Shown here piece by piece: positions 17,101 through 25,579 of a stretch of DNA of 64,000 nt (the first letter of the stretch is position 1; each line of letters opens with the position of its first letter). The stretch spans positions 1,614,001 through 1,678,000 of the forward strand of contig NZ_CP106735.1 in assembly GCF_025639805.1 (NCBI RefSeq). Direction: 5' to 3'. The position numbers and the translations under genes were made by a program. The stretch is from Reichenbachiella carrageenanivorans. GTDB lineage: Bacteria > Bacteroidota > Bacteroidia > Cytophagales > Cyclobacteriaceae. The notes under the pieces were generated by a model. It ran no database searches and was not told the origin of the DNA. It worked only from the letters and a program-made list of their open reading frames with translations.

Positions 17101-17640
17101 TTAGTCCTCGATTTTAATTTTTACAGGTACCAATACGGCCCTGGAAAAATGTTTTTGGAGTGTTACAAAATCAGCATTGGCTTCTAGTCTTGAATAATAC
17201 TCTCCTACACGCACTTTGTAGTTGGGTTGGTCGTAGCTCACTCTTGGTCTTTGGTTTTCTAGTACTTCGTAGGTTTTTACTTTTACCTGATTGGCTTTGT
17301 CTCTATTGTTGCCCGAATAAAGCTGAATTGAAAAGCCATCCACATACTGGATATCTGCTCTGGATTTTTTTATTCGATAGAGTACGGTGTCCAGTGCTGC
17401 TCCGATATCGTTCGTTGGTGTCACATATTCAGCTGTAGGCACATATTCTTCCTTTGGTTCAGAAATGATTTCCTCGGAGGAGGGCTCGTCTGTTGAGATA
17501 GTAGGCCTATAGACAGAAAGATCCTCTTCGTAGGTGGTACTACTTGTAGTCGTAGCGACTGTAGGTGCACAAAACTGCAAGAGGGTAACAATAGTAACGA
17601 TTGGGAACACGCGAATTAACTTTGATACTATGGTTTTCAA
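17101..17640 (-). CDS. SPOR-domain lipoprotein
   Basis: A 179-aa predicted lipoprotein. The hydrophobic N-terminus (FPIVTIVTLLQFC) ends in a lipobox-like LQFC with anchor Cys at residue 24, followed by a Ser/Thr-rich and acidic linker, and a SPOR-type domain from about 100 to 175: FSIQLYSGNNRDKANQVK, then YKVRVGEYYSRLEANADF. SPOR domains bind denuded glycan strands at division septa. It lies 52 bp after secA on the same strand. The C-terminal RAVLVPVKIKIE strand completes the fold. Specific partner unknown. Confidence 0.82.
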   Translation of the reverse strand: MKTIVSKLIRVFPIVTIVTLLQFCAPTVATTTSSTTYEEDLSVYRPTISTDEPSSEEIISEPKEEYVPTAEYVTPTNDIGAALDTVLYRIKKSRADIQYVDGFSIQLYSGNNRDKANQVKVKTYEVLENQRPRVSYDQPNYKVRVGEYYSRLEANADFVTLQKHFSRAVLVPVKIKIED

Positions 17641-17691
17641 AATACGAAATTTAAAATAACTGATCGATTACTCAAGGTACAAAGTCAAAGT

Positions 17692-20600
17692 TTAACTTTC
17701 AACAATTACGCATTTTCCGTTGGCTACATCAGCTTCTACGCTTTTGAACTTCACATCTTCTTTTAGGCTGCCATCGGCATACTGAGCGGTTACACGGTCG
17801 TTTCGGCCATAAATCTTTTCGGATTTTAATGGTGCTGTTTTTTCTACAGGTGCTGTGCGGTTGTTAGTCGCGGCTAGTGTAGAGCCACTATCGGCTTTTG
17901 ACTCACTGTAATTTTGTGCAGCGCGTTGTTGTCTAGCTTCTTGTACTTCGTCTGGTTGCTCTACGGCTATCTCAGATTTAGTTAAGAATGATACTGTATC
18001 TTCATTTACTCTTGCGAGAAATTGCTTGAACATTTCGAAAGCTTCAAACTTGTAGATCAATAGAGGATCTTTTTGTTCGTGGACAGCCATTCGTACGGAT
18101 TGTTTCAAATCATCCATTTCACGCAAGTGTTCTTTCCAGCTTTGGTCAATGATGGCAAGAGCGATCATTTTTTCCATTGCTTTCATCATTTCACGCCCCT
18201 CGGTATCGATGGATTTTTGAAGATTAGCCACTACTCCGATTTGTTTCTTTCCATCACTAAAGGGTACCATAATTTCTTTTACAGTGGCACCACGAGTCGC
18301 TTGAATGTTGGTCAGTACAGGGAGGGCACGCTCGGATACCATTTTATTTTTGGCATGGTAGGCATCTAGAGCTTCGTGATATAAATTTTCTCCGAGTTGT
18401 TCTTGTCCTTGTTTTGCGAAGCTCTCGGCGTCTATTTTGGTTGCCATACCAAGGATGCTTAAGCAGTTGAGCTTGAAGCTTTCGTAGTCACCTGTCACTT
18501 TTGTATTGATGGCAATATCGTCAGCTGTGTCGTACATCATATTGAGAATGTCGAGATCCAGTCGCTCTCCGTATAGTGCATTTTTCCTTCTGGCATAGAT
18601 CACTTCTCGTTGTGAGTTCATTACATCATCATACTCGAGTAGATTTTTACGCGTAGCGAAGTTGTTTTCTTCAACTTTGGTTTGTGCTCTTTCGATCGAC
18701 TTAGTGATCATGCTGTGCTGAATTACCTCGCCTTCTTCCAGACCCAATCGATCCATAATTCGGGCGATTCTGTCAGAGCCAAATAGCCTCATCAGGTTGT
18801 CTTCAAGACAAACAAAAAACTGTGATGATCCTACATCCCCTTGGCGACCAGCTCTACCTCTAAGCTGTCTGTCTACACGTCGGGATTCATGTCTTTCTGT
18901 ACCAATAATGGCCAGCCCTCCTGCAGCTTTTGCCTCCGGAGTTAGTTTGATATCCGTGCCACGACCAGCCATGTTGGTGGCGATCGTTACAGTACCAGGC
19001 TTACCTGCTTCAGCCACTACTTCAGCTTCGCGAGCATGTTGCTTGGCATTCAGTACCTGATGTTTGATGTTTTTCATCGTGAGCATTCTACTGATAAGTT
19101 CAGATATTTCCACGGAAGTGGTACCCACTAGTACAGGCCTTTTGGCTTCAGTCAATTCTACTATTTCGTCCGCTACGGCATTGAATTTTTCACGGATGGT
19201 TTTGTATACTTTATCCTCCATGTCCTTTCGTTGGATTGGACGATTGGTAGGGATCACGATGACGTCGAGCTTGTAAATTTCCATAAATTCACCTGCTTCA
19301 GTCTCTGCCGTACCCGTCATACCTGCGAGTTTGTGGTACATACGGAAGTAGTTCTGTAGGGTAATCGTCGCATAGGTTTGTGTTGCGTCTTCTACCTTTA
19401 CATTTTCTTTGGCTTCTATCGCTTGGTGCAATCCATCAGAATACCTTCTGCCGTCCATCACACGGCCAGTCTGCTCGTCTACGATTTTCACCTTGTCGTC
19501 TACTACGATATATTCGGTGTCTTTTTCGAAAAGCGTGTATGCTTTTAGGAGTTGGTTTACCGAATGTATCCTTTGTCCTTTTACAGAGTAGTCACGAATC
19601 AATTCTTCTTTTTTGTGAAGCATGTCGTTTTCACTTAAAGAAGTGTCTTGCTCTAGTTGAGCAATTTCGAGTCCGATATCTGGTAGGATAAAGAAATTTT
19701 GATCTTCACCTTCGCCAGTAATTAGGTCAATTCCTTTGTCAGTAAGCTCTATGCCATTAGTTCTTTCGTCGATGGTGAAATAAAGGGGTTCATCGGCTTG
19801 TGGCATCAATTTTTGATTGTCTGCCAGGTATATGTTTTCAGTTTTTTGCAAAACTTGACGCATGCCCGTTTCACTTAAAAACTTAATCAAGGGTTTGTAT
19901 TTAGGTAATCCTCTATAGGCCCTAAATAGAGCTAAACCACCTTCAGTTTCGTCGCCTTCAGCGATCAATTTTTTAGCATCGTTCAAGAATTGCGAAGCGG
20001 TTTTGCGCTGTGCATCTACCAGCTTGCTGATTCGGGGTCTAAGTTCGTAGAATTCATGTTCGTCGCCTCTAGGTATAGGGCCTGATATGATCAATGGAGT
20101 ACGAGCATCATCGATCAATACAGAATCGACTTCATCGACCATGGCAAAGTGGTGCTTGCCTTGCATCAGTTCGTCTGGGTGACGAGCCATGTTGTCTCGG
20201 AGATAATCAAACCCGAACTCGTTGTTGGTACCGTAGATGATGTCGCTTTCGTAGGCGGCTTTTCTTTGAGGAGAGTTGGGTTGATGCTTGTCGATACAAT
20301 CGACCTTTAGTCCATGGAATTCGAATAACGGCGCATTCCATTCGGCATCTCTTTTGGCTAGGTAGTCGTTGACGGTGATGACGTGTACGCCCCTGCCAGA
20401 CAAGCCATTCAAGAAAGCTGGGAGTGTAGCTACTAATGTTTTACCTTCTCCAGTAGCCATTTCGGCTATTTTTCCTTGGTGCAATACCACACCGCCAAGC
20501 AACTGCACGTCGTAGTGAACCATGTTCCATACTACATCTTGACCAAATGCTTTCCATTCATTGTGCCAGATGGCTGTCTCTCCTTGGATTTCGATGTGGG

Positions 20601-21042
20601 GTTTCGATGCGGCAAGCATTTGGTCCATAGTGGATGCTTTTACCGTCAATTTTTTGTTTTCGGTTAATCTTCTGGCCGTGTCCTTCACGATGGCGAATGC
20701 GCGAGGGAGAATATCGAGTAGTTTGTCTTCTAACGCTTGATCTCTTTGCTTTTCGAGGGCATCTATTTTATTAAAAACGGTTTCTTTCTCAACTATATCC
20801 AGTTCGGGATTGTCTTCAATTTGCTGATGCAGGGTCGCCATTTCATCGTCAATAGACTTGAGGTGGGCTGCTATTTCTTCTTTCAGTTCTTGTGACTTAC
20901 CACGTAACTCGTCGTCTGTGACGTTAGCAAGTTTCTGATATTCAGCATTGATCAAATCCACATAAGGCAAAAGCTCTTTCAAATCTCTGTCCGCTTTAGT
21001 ACCAAATACTTTGGCTATGCCTTTTGTAATAATATTTAACAT
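17692..21042 (-). CDS. secA: Preprotein translocase ATPase SecA
   Basis: A 1116-aa motor that drives proteins through SecYEG at the inner membrane. Walker A is GEGKT at 198-202; GTNNEFGFDYLRDNMA and MVDEVDSVLIDDARTPLI mark the DEAD motor, with TNMAGRGTDIKL and RRVDRQLRGRAGRQGD in the second motor domain. It is longer than E. coli SecA (901 aa): extra segments lie at about residues 58-108 (charged, coiled-coil-like) and 128-175 before HYDVQLLGG, plus one after ISGPIPR. The usual Cys-rich zinc tail is absent; the protein ends GKCVIVES. From memory both traits are common in Bacteroidota. It lies 97 bp after dapF. Confidence 0.97.
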   Translation of the reverse strand: MLNIITKGIAKVFGTKADRDLKELLPYVDLINAEYQKLANVTDDELRGKSQELKEEIAAHLKSIDDEMATLHQQIEDNPELDIVEKETVFNKIDALEKQRDQALEDKLLDILPRAFAIVKDTARRLTENKKLTVKASTMDQMLAASKPHIEIQGETAIWHNEWKAFGQDVVWNMVHYDVQLLGGVVLHQGKIAEMATGEGKTLVATLPAFLNGLSGRGVHVITVNDYLAKRDAEWNAPLFEFHGLKVDCIDKHQPNSPQRKAAYESDIIYGTNNEFGFDYLRDNMARHPDELMQGKHHFAMVDEVDSVLIDDARTPLIISGPIPRGDEHEFYELRPRISKLVDAQRKTASQFLNDAKKLIAEGDETEGGLALFRAYRGLPKYKPLIKFLSETGMRQVLQKTENIYLADNQKLMPQADEPLYFTIDERTNGIELTDKGIDLITGEGEDQNFFILPDIGLEIAQLEQDTSLSENDMLHKKEELIRDYSVKGQRIHSVNQLLKAYTLFEKDTEYIVVDDKVKIVDEQTGRVMDGRRYSDGLHQAIEAKENVKVEDATQTYATITLQNYFRMYHKLAGMTGTAETEAGEFMEIYKLDVIVIPTNRPIQRKDMEDKVYKTIREKFNAVADEIVELTEAKRPVLVGTTSVEISELISRMLTMKNIKHQVLNAKQHAREAEVVAEAGKPGTVTIATNMAGRGTDIKLTPEAKAAGGLAIIGTERHESRRVDRQLRGRAGRQGDVGSSQFFVCLEDNLMRLFGSDRIARIMDRLGLEEGEVIQHSMITKSIERAQTKVEENNFATRKNLLEYDDVMNSQREVIYARRKNALYGERLDLDILNMMYDTADDIAINTKVTGDYESFKLNCLSILGMATKIDAESFAKQGQEQLGENLYHEALDAYHAKNKMVSERALPVLTNIQATRGATVKEIMVPFSDGKKQIGVVANLQKSIDTEGREMMKAMEKMIALAIIDQSWKEHLREMDDLKQSVRMAVHEQKDPLLIYKFEAFEMFKQFLARVNEDTVSFLTKSEIAVEQPDEVQEARQQRAAQNYSESKADSGSTLAATNNRTAPVEKTAPLKSEKIYGRNDRVTAQYADGSLKEDVKFKSVEADVANGKCVIVES

Positions 21043-21139
21043 GAATATTTACGTTTTTAATGAATCGGTAAATTTAAATTCTTTTTTCTTCTAGACGTGA
21101 ATCTGAAGAGGGAATAGCAAAAAATGAACCGAGAGATTT

Positions 21140-21910
21140 TTATATGTCAAACTGTCCGCTAAAAACTTGTTCCGCAGGGCCAATCAGCCAGATGTTGGTG
21201 AAAGAATGGTCTGCTTTCTGTTCAAATCGGACTTCTAATTTCCCTCCTTTGGCTTCTATGGCTACTGGGCTGGAGAGCCCTTTGTCGGCAGCAGCCAGTG
21301 CAGAAGCAGTGATTCCAGTGCCACAAGACAAGGTTTCGTCTTCTACGCCACGTTCATAGGTGCGTACGTAGATGGTGTTGTTTTCTTTTATTTCTACAAA
21401 ATTTACATTCGTACCGTTGGGTTGGTAGACGTCGGAATATCTGACAGCAGCTCCTTGCTGGTACACATCCTGTTTTTCAGCTTGGTTTACAAACTCAATG
21501 TGGTGAGGAGAGCCGTTGTTTAGAAAGTAATGCGTGTCGAATTTTTCTGGGCATTGTTGATCGCGCATATGCAGATATACGAGGTCATGTTTCAAATTGG
21601 CTTCGTATGGCCCGTCTATGGTTAGAAATTTAGTTTCGTCCTTGATTATTTTTAAAAAATGGGCAAAACTGACGGCACATCTGGAGCCATTTCCACATAG
21701 ACTTTGGCTGCCATCAGCATTGAAATAGACCATTTCAAAATCTAATGAGTCGTGATTTTCTATGAGTATAAGGCCATCTGCGCCCACGCCGAATTTGCGA
21801 TTGCAAATTTTGGAAATGATTGCTGTGTTGTGTGGAAATAGACCTTTGCGATTGTCTATCATGACGAAGTCATTGCCTGTGCCTTGGTATTTGTAAAAAG
21901 GTATGCTCAT
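21140..21910 (-). CDS. dapF: Diaminopimelate epimerase
   Basis: A 256-aa cofactor-free racemase converting LL- to meso-diaminopimelate for lysine and peptidoglycan. The two catalytic cysteines lie in SLCGNGSRCAVSF (first, near residue 71) and TLSCGTGITASA (second, near 202); KYQGTGNDFVMID is the family N-terminus. A TAnnTTTG box ends 4 bp before its ATG, implying a leaderless message. It is divergent from the membrane protein at 22133 and upstream of secA. Length is slightly below the 270-280 aa norm. Confidence 0.97.
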   Translation of the reverse strand: MSIPFYKYQGTGNDFVMIDNRKGLFPHNTAIISKICNRKFGVGADGLILIENHDSLDFEMVYFNADGSQSLCGNGSRCAVSFAHFLKIIKDETKFLTIDGPYEANLKHDLVYLHMRDQQCPEKFDTHYFLNNGSPHHIEFVNQAEKQDVYQQGAAVRYSDVYQPNGTNVNFVEIKENNTIYVRTYERGVEDETLSCGTGITASALAAADKGLSSPVAIEAKGGKLEVRFEQKADHSFTNIWLIGPAEQVFSGQFDI

Positions 21911-21914
21911 GTCA

Positions 21915-21922
21915 CAAAATTA
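21915..21922 (-). promoter_or_regulatory. TAnnTTTG box immediately before dapF ATG
   Basis: Minus-strand TAATTTTG ends 4 bp before the dapF start codon (21910), so transcription should begin at or next to the ATG. No clear -33 TTTG is found at the ideal spacing. Confidence 0.45.
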
Positions 21923-21968
21923 AGTATATGCTATAAAAGTAGGTTTACAATAAGCAGGAAAAGAAAGA

Positions 21969-21981
21969 AGGGAATTTCCCT
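21969..21981. promoter_or_regulatory. AGGGAA-T-TTCCCT inverted repeat
   Basis: A perfect 6-bp inverted repeat with one central base, in the 222-bp divergent region between dapF and the membrane protein at 22133. It could be an operator for either gene; it is too short to be a convincing terminator. Confidence 0.25.
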
Positions 21982-22132
21982 AACGGAGGAGGAATGGTTG
22001 GTTTTTCTTCTGTATCAATTATACCGAGTGGTAGGTATGGTCTATCGCTCATAAATCAAAGATTTTTACTTCAGATATATTTTGGAGTGTGCCAGAGAGG
22101 ATTTCGCTCTTTCATTTTAGAATTTCAACGCA

Positions 22133-22942
22133 ATGAAGACAAGAAAAAGTAAGAATAAGTTTTTCGTTATTAAAATCATTTTGCTCACGTTGGTGCTTAT
22201 GGTATGTATGGGAGGAGTTGTGGCTAGTGGCGTATTAATGGCTTCTAAGGGTTTTAGTGCTGTCTATGTAGTTGTAGCGCTGGTTTCGATAGGGCTTGGC
22301 TATTGGGTAGTGCAACGGATGATTGCGCTGAATAGTACATGGATGAGTGAGATGATAAGTGAAATTAGATCTGGTCAAGTTGCGAGTTTTGAGACATGGG
22401 AGGTAGATCAATCGACCTGGGCCTCATTTATTAGAGGGAGAGAACAGGAAGTGAAAAAAGATTTGGTTGGCATGATGATTATGAGTACGCTTATAGCGGG
22501 AGGTGTATTTGCTTACATGCTCCAAGATCAATTTAGTAATATGGTCGAACTTGTTTTAGCTTCTTCTGGCTTGGGTGTTGTTTTTGGCGCTTTGATTAGT
22601 GTGTTGATGCACTTAGGCAATCGACAACAGCTAAAAAAGATGAAAGCTAGTGACCACGGGCAGTTGTATTTCACTGAAGAAGCTATTTTGGTCAACGACT
22701 TATTGATTTACTTCAATCAGATGGGGGCGTTTTTAAAGCAGGTGACAATAGAGAAAGGAGATGAGTTACCTGCTTATTTGCATATATTGACAGAGACGCG
22801 TGCAGGCAAGCGCAGTAATGAACGGCTACATGTATTGCCTGTACCTCCGAATAAAGCAGATTCAGCAGCGGCTATACATATATATTATCAGTCGCGTTTA
22901 GCACCAGACCGTGTATTGGAAATAGATGATGTTTTGGAGTAG
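22133..22942 (+). CDS. Membrane protein of unknown function
   Basis: A 269-aa protein I do not recognise. It has a basic N-terminus (MKTRKSKNKF), spans at about 12-35 and 40-58, a soluble stretch (about 60-105: WMSEMISEIRSGQVASFETW), two more spans at about 110-130 and 140-160, and a C-terminal soluble domain that looks PH- or YcxB-like (GQLYFTEEAILVNDLLIYF, then AYLHILTETRAGKRSNERLHVLPVP). The two-plus-two span layout with a beta-rich tail recalls YcxB-type proteins, but the match is weak. It is divergent from dapF and ends at a bidirectional terminator shared with rplS. Confidence 0.7.
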   Translation: MKTRKSKNKFFVIKIILLTLVLMVCMGGVVASGVLMASKGFSAVYVVVALVSIGLGYWVVQRMIALNSTWMSEMISEIRSGQVASFETWEVDQSTWASFIRGREQEVKKDLVGMMIMSTLIAGGVFAYMLQDQFSNMVELVLASSGLGVVFGALISVLMHLGNRQQLKKMKASDHGQLYFTEEAILVNDLLIYFNQMGAFLKQVTIEKGDELPAYLHILTETRAGKRSNERLHVLPVPPNKADSAAAIHIYYQSRLAPDRVLEIDDVLE

Positions 22943-22957
22943 GGTTGGACTAATAGA

Positions 22958-22992
22958 AAAAGGGTTCTGAATCATTGACTCAGAACCCTTTT
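22958..22992. terminator. Bidirectional terminator between the membrane protein gene and rplS
   Basis: AAAAGGGTTCTGA pairs with TCAGAACCCTTTT (13 bp) around a 9-nt loop. A and T tracts on either side let it end both the plus-strand gene at 22942 and the minus-strand rplS at 23019. Confidence 0.85.
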
Positions 22993-23018
22993 GAATTCTT
23001 CTATCTAGTAATAGCTGC

Positions 23019-23372
23019 TTAGATCTTTTCTTTGATTCTAGCTGCTTTACCTTTTCTACCTCTTAGGTAATACAATTTCGCTCTTCTTACTTTTCCTCTT
23101 CTCAAGACTTCGATTTTGTCGATGTTAGGAGAAAGCATTGGAAATATTCTCTCTACAGCTATGCCACTAGAGATTTTTCTTACCGTGAAGGTTTCGCCAT
23201 TAGAGCTAGGGTTTTTGATCTGTAACACAGTCCCTTGAAACTGCTGAATTCTTTCTTTGTTACCCTCTTTGATCTTCACGTGAACATTCACGGTATCACC
23301 AGGGTTGAAAGAAGGCATTGCTGCTCTCTTCTCTTTGTACTCTTCTTCGATTAATTTAATTAAGTCGCTCAT
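23019..23372 (-). CDS. rplS: 50S ribosomal protein L19
   Basis: A 117-aa L19 at the interface of the 30S and 50S subunits. Signs are [47 protein letters not shown] and the basic [20 protein letters not shown] end. It is last in the classical rpsP-rimM-trmD-rplS order, but 103 bp separate it from trmD and a TTTG/TATATTTG promoter lies in that gap, so it may also be expressed on its own. Transcription ends at the shared terminator near 22975. Confidence 0.98.
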   Translation of the reverse strand: MSDLIKLIEEEYKEKRAAMPSFNPGDTVNVHVKIKEGNKERIQQFQGTVLQIKNPSSNGETFTVRKISSGIAVERIFPMLSPNIDKIEVLRRGKVRRAKLYYLRGRKGKAARIKEKI

Positions 23373-23409
23373 TTTATTAGCTTTATATGCCCCTCCAAAA
23401 ATCGGACTG

Positions 23410-23443
23410 CAAATATAGAAATTTATTTTATAAATAATTCAAA
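23410..23443 (-). promoter_or_regulatory. Predicted rplS promoter
   Basis: Minus-strand TATATTTG (23417 to 23410) is a perfect -7 element and TTTG lies at 23443-23440. The spacer is 22 bp, longer than the usual 19. It would allow rplS to be made independently of rpsP-rimM-trmD. Confidence 0.5.
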
Positions 23444-23475
23444 GGCTTTCAAAATATAATTCAAAATTCCTTTGA

Positions 23476-24168
23476 TCAATCTTCTAATTCTGAATCTTTA
23501 AGTAGATCAGGCCTTTTGGCCTTTGTTCTCTCTACTTGTTGATCAAACCGCCAAGCGTCTATTTTCGCTTGGTGCCCAGAGGTCAGTACTGCTGGTACTT
23601 TCCAGTTGTTGTATTCTGCTGGGCGAGTGTATACTGGAGGCGCAATCAAGTCGTCCTGAAACGAATCTGTAAGTGCAGACGTTTCGTCGTTCATCACCCC
23701 TGGCAGCAGCCGAATCACCGAGTCTGCGACTACAGCTGCGGCCAGCTCGCCTCCTGTCAATACATAGTCTCCTATGCTTATTTCTCTAGTAATCAGATGT
23801 TCGCGTACACGCTCGTCTATGCCCTTATAATGACCACATAGTAATATGATGTTTTCATTCAAACTGAGCTCGTTGGAAATACTTTGAGAAAGTTTTTCGC
23901 CATCAGGACTCATGTAGATGATTTCGTCGTATTTGCGTTCTGACTTTAGCTGAGAAATACACTTATCTATAGGTTCTATCATCAGTACCATTCCAGCGCC
24001 ACCGCCAAAAGCATAATCATCTATCTGATTGTGTTTGTTGATGGCATAGTCGCGCAAGTCGTGCACATGGATTTGAGCTATTCCTTTGTCACCTGCGCGT
24101 TTGAGAATGCTTTGATCTATGGTGCCACTAAACATGGCTGGTACGCATGTGATGATGTCAATCCTCAT
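23476..24168 (-). CDS. trmD: tRNA (guanine37-N1)-methyltransferase
   Basis: A 230-aa SPOUT methyltransferase that puts the methyl on G37 of tRNAs reading CNN codons, preventing +1 frameshifts. [13 protein letters not shown] is the start; [30 protein letters not shown] and [16 protein letters not shown] form the trefoil-knot SAM site. The last 15 or so residues of the usual C-terminal part are a little short compared with E. coli (255 aa). It overlaps rimM by 11 bp, so the two are translationally coupled. Confidence 0.97.
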   Translation of the reverse strand: MRIDIITCVPAMFSGTIDQSILKRAGDKGIAQIHVHDLRDYAINKHNQIDDYAFGGGAGMVLMIEPIDKCISQLKSERKYDEIIYMSPDGEKLSQSISNELSLNENIILLCGHYKGIDERVREHLITREISIGDYVLTGGELAAAVVADSVIRLLPGVMNDETSALTDSFQDDLIAPPVYTRPAEYNNWKVPAVLTSGHQAKIDAWRFDQQVERTKAKRPDLLKDSELED

Positions 24169-24691
24169 CTTCCTCTAGGTATATATCAATTAAGCCATCA
24201 GGTATATCGGCATCTATTCTGTTGGTTTCAATATCAACCTTCAGGATAATTTCATCTTTTAAAGGAATTAGAACTTCCTTGCCTTGATGAATAACCGAAA
24301 TAAGCTCTTGAGGACCTATTTCAAAAAGTTCTTTTACTTGTCCAATAAGTTTACCCTTGTCGTACAAATCCATGCCTACCAATTGATGGAGGTAGTATTC
24401 GTCGTCTGCCAAATCAGGTAAATTATTGAGCGGCAAGAAGATCGGACTAGCCACCAAAGCTTTGGCTTCTTCCACATCGTCGATTTCTTCAAATTTGGCA
24501 ATAGCCTTAGATGAATTGATTTGAATGTGTTCAATAAAAAATGGAATCAATGCACTGTTCTGTTGAACAAGCACTGATTCCAAATTTTGATATTCTAAAG
24601 GATTGTCAACATCTAAAAAGAGTTGAACGTCACCTTTTAAGCCGTGAGTTTTGATTACATGACCAATTTGGTAGCAATCATCAACTGTCAT
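24158..24691 (-). CDS. rimM: 16S rRNA processing/ribosome maturation factor RimM
   Basis: A 177-aa assembly factor for the 30S head that binds ribosomal protein S19. The N-terminal RimM domain starts [21 protein letters not shown], and the C-terminal PRC-barrel holds [15 protein letters not shown], then [14 protein letters not shown]. It lies 6 bp after rpsP and overlaps trmD by 11 bp, within the conserved 30S/tRNA gene set. The extreme C-terminus (DEED) is acidic. Confidence 0.96.
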   Translation of the reverse strand: MTVDDCYQIGHVIKTHGLKGDVQLFLDVDNPLEYQNLESVLVQQNSALIPFFIEHIQINSSKAIAKFEEIDDVEEAKALVASPIFLPLNNLPDLADDEYYLHQLVGMDLYDKGKLIGQVKELFEIGPQELISVIHQGKEVLIPLKDEIILKVDIETNRIDADIPDGLIDIYLEEDED

Positions 24692-24697
24692 AATAAA

Positions 24698-25351
24698 TTA
24701 TTCTGCGGCTTTATCTTCTTTTTTAGAAGCTTCTTCAGCTGGAGCTTCTGCTGCTGCAGGTGCTTCTTCTTTAGTTTCTTCTACTTTAGCCTCTGCTGCT
24801 GGTGCTTCAGCTTCTGCTGCAGGGGTCTCTTCTGCTACTGGAGCTTCTTCTGCACTTGCTTCAGCTTTAGTAGCTGCCTCTGCTTCTTCAATGGCCAACC
24901 TTTTCTTAGCCAGCTCTTCTGCTCTTGCAGAGTTTACTTTCGCTTCAGCTTCTAGTCTAGATTTGTTAGCAGCGTCTTTTTCTTTTGCTAAAGAATCAAC
25001 TTTGCCTTGAACCTTACTGTCTTTTTCTTGCAGCCATGCTTCGTATTTCTTGTCAGCATCTTCTTGCGTGATTGCACCTTTGTTCACTCCTACTTGTAAG
25101 TGTTTTTTGTACATCACACCTCTGTGTGAAAGAATCGCTCTTGCGGTATCTGTAGGCTGTGCCCCATTCATTACCCATGCCAATGCTTTTTCTTCATCGA
25201 TGCTGATGAAAGCAGGATTTGAGTTTGGGTTGTACGAACCTAGTTTTTCGATAAATCGGCCATCACGTGGCGCACGGGCGTCTGCTACGACTACATCGTA
25301 TATTGCCTGTTTTTTTCGCCCTCTACGGGCTAGTCTAATTTTTACTGCCAT
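24698..25351 (-). CDS. rpsP: 30S ribosomal protein S16 with long Ala/Glu-rich C-terminal extension
   Basis: A 217-aa protein; S16 itself is usually about 80-90 aa. The canonical part runs to about residue 85 ([36 protein letters not shown] broken into short motifs: [23 protein letters not shown]). The rest is a charged helical linker (about 90-150, rich in [14 protein letters not shown] runs) and an Ala/Glu/Pro tail. Extended S16 is, as I recall, a Bacteroidota trait, but its job is unclear. First in rpsP-rimM-trmD, divergent from sucA. A TAnnTTTG box lies 57 bp upstream. Confidence 0.95.
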   Translation of the reverse strand: MAVKIRLARRGRKKQAIYDVVVADARAPRDGRFIEKLGSYNPNSNPAFISIDEEKALAWVMNGAQPTDTARAILSHRGVMYKKHLQVGVNKGAITQEDADKKYEAWLQEKDSKVQGKVDSLAKEKDAANKSRLEAEAKVNSARAEELAKKRLAIEEAEAATKAEASAEEAPVAEETPAAEAEAPAAEAKVEETKEEAPAAAEAPAEEASKKEDKAAE

Positions 25352-25407
25352 TTTATATGGTATAGTTTAAATGTTGTGGATCACGTCCACTTGTATTAAA
25401 AAGTCCG

Positions 25408-25415
25408 CAAATGTA
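25408..25415 (-). promoter_or_regulatory. Predicted -7 element of rpsP
   Basis: Minus-strand TACATTTG matches TAnnTTTG; the -33 position is only T/A-rich. Expected leader is about 50 nt. Confidence 0.45.
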
Positions 25416-25524
25416 CGGCTTTTTTGTTTAAAAATTAAAAATGTGTGGAGGAATGAGAAAATGTTTGTATGAAGAATGCGATTGCTGAGCTTTATTATTA
25501 AAAACTGCTCAAGCGAATATACAG

Positions 25525-25556
25525 TTTTTAATTGTGTAATTGACATGTTATATTTG
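25525..25556 (+). promoter_or_regulatory. Predicted sucA promoter
   Basis: TATATTTG at 25549-25556 is a perfect -7 box, with a T-run (25525-25529) 19 bp upstream in place of TTTG. The box overlaps a possible GTG start at 25556, which argues for the ATG at 25580 as the true sucA start. Confidence 0.5.
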
Positions 25557-25579
25557 TGCCAGCAAAGATAAAAAAGCAA

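Noticed and set aside
24644..24955. Cys/Ser/Phe-rich plus-strand frame
   Set aside because: It is the antisense shadow of the S16 Ala/Glu tail codons.
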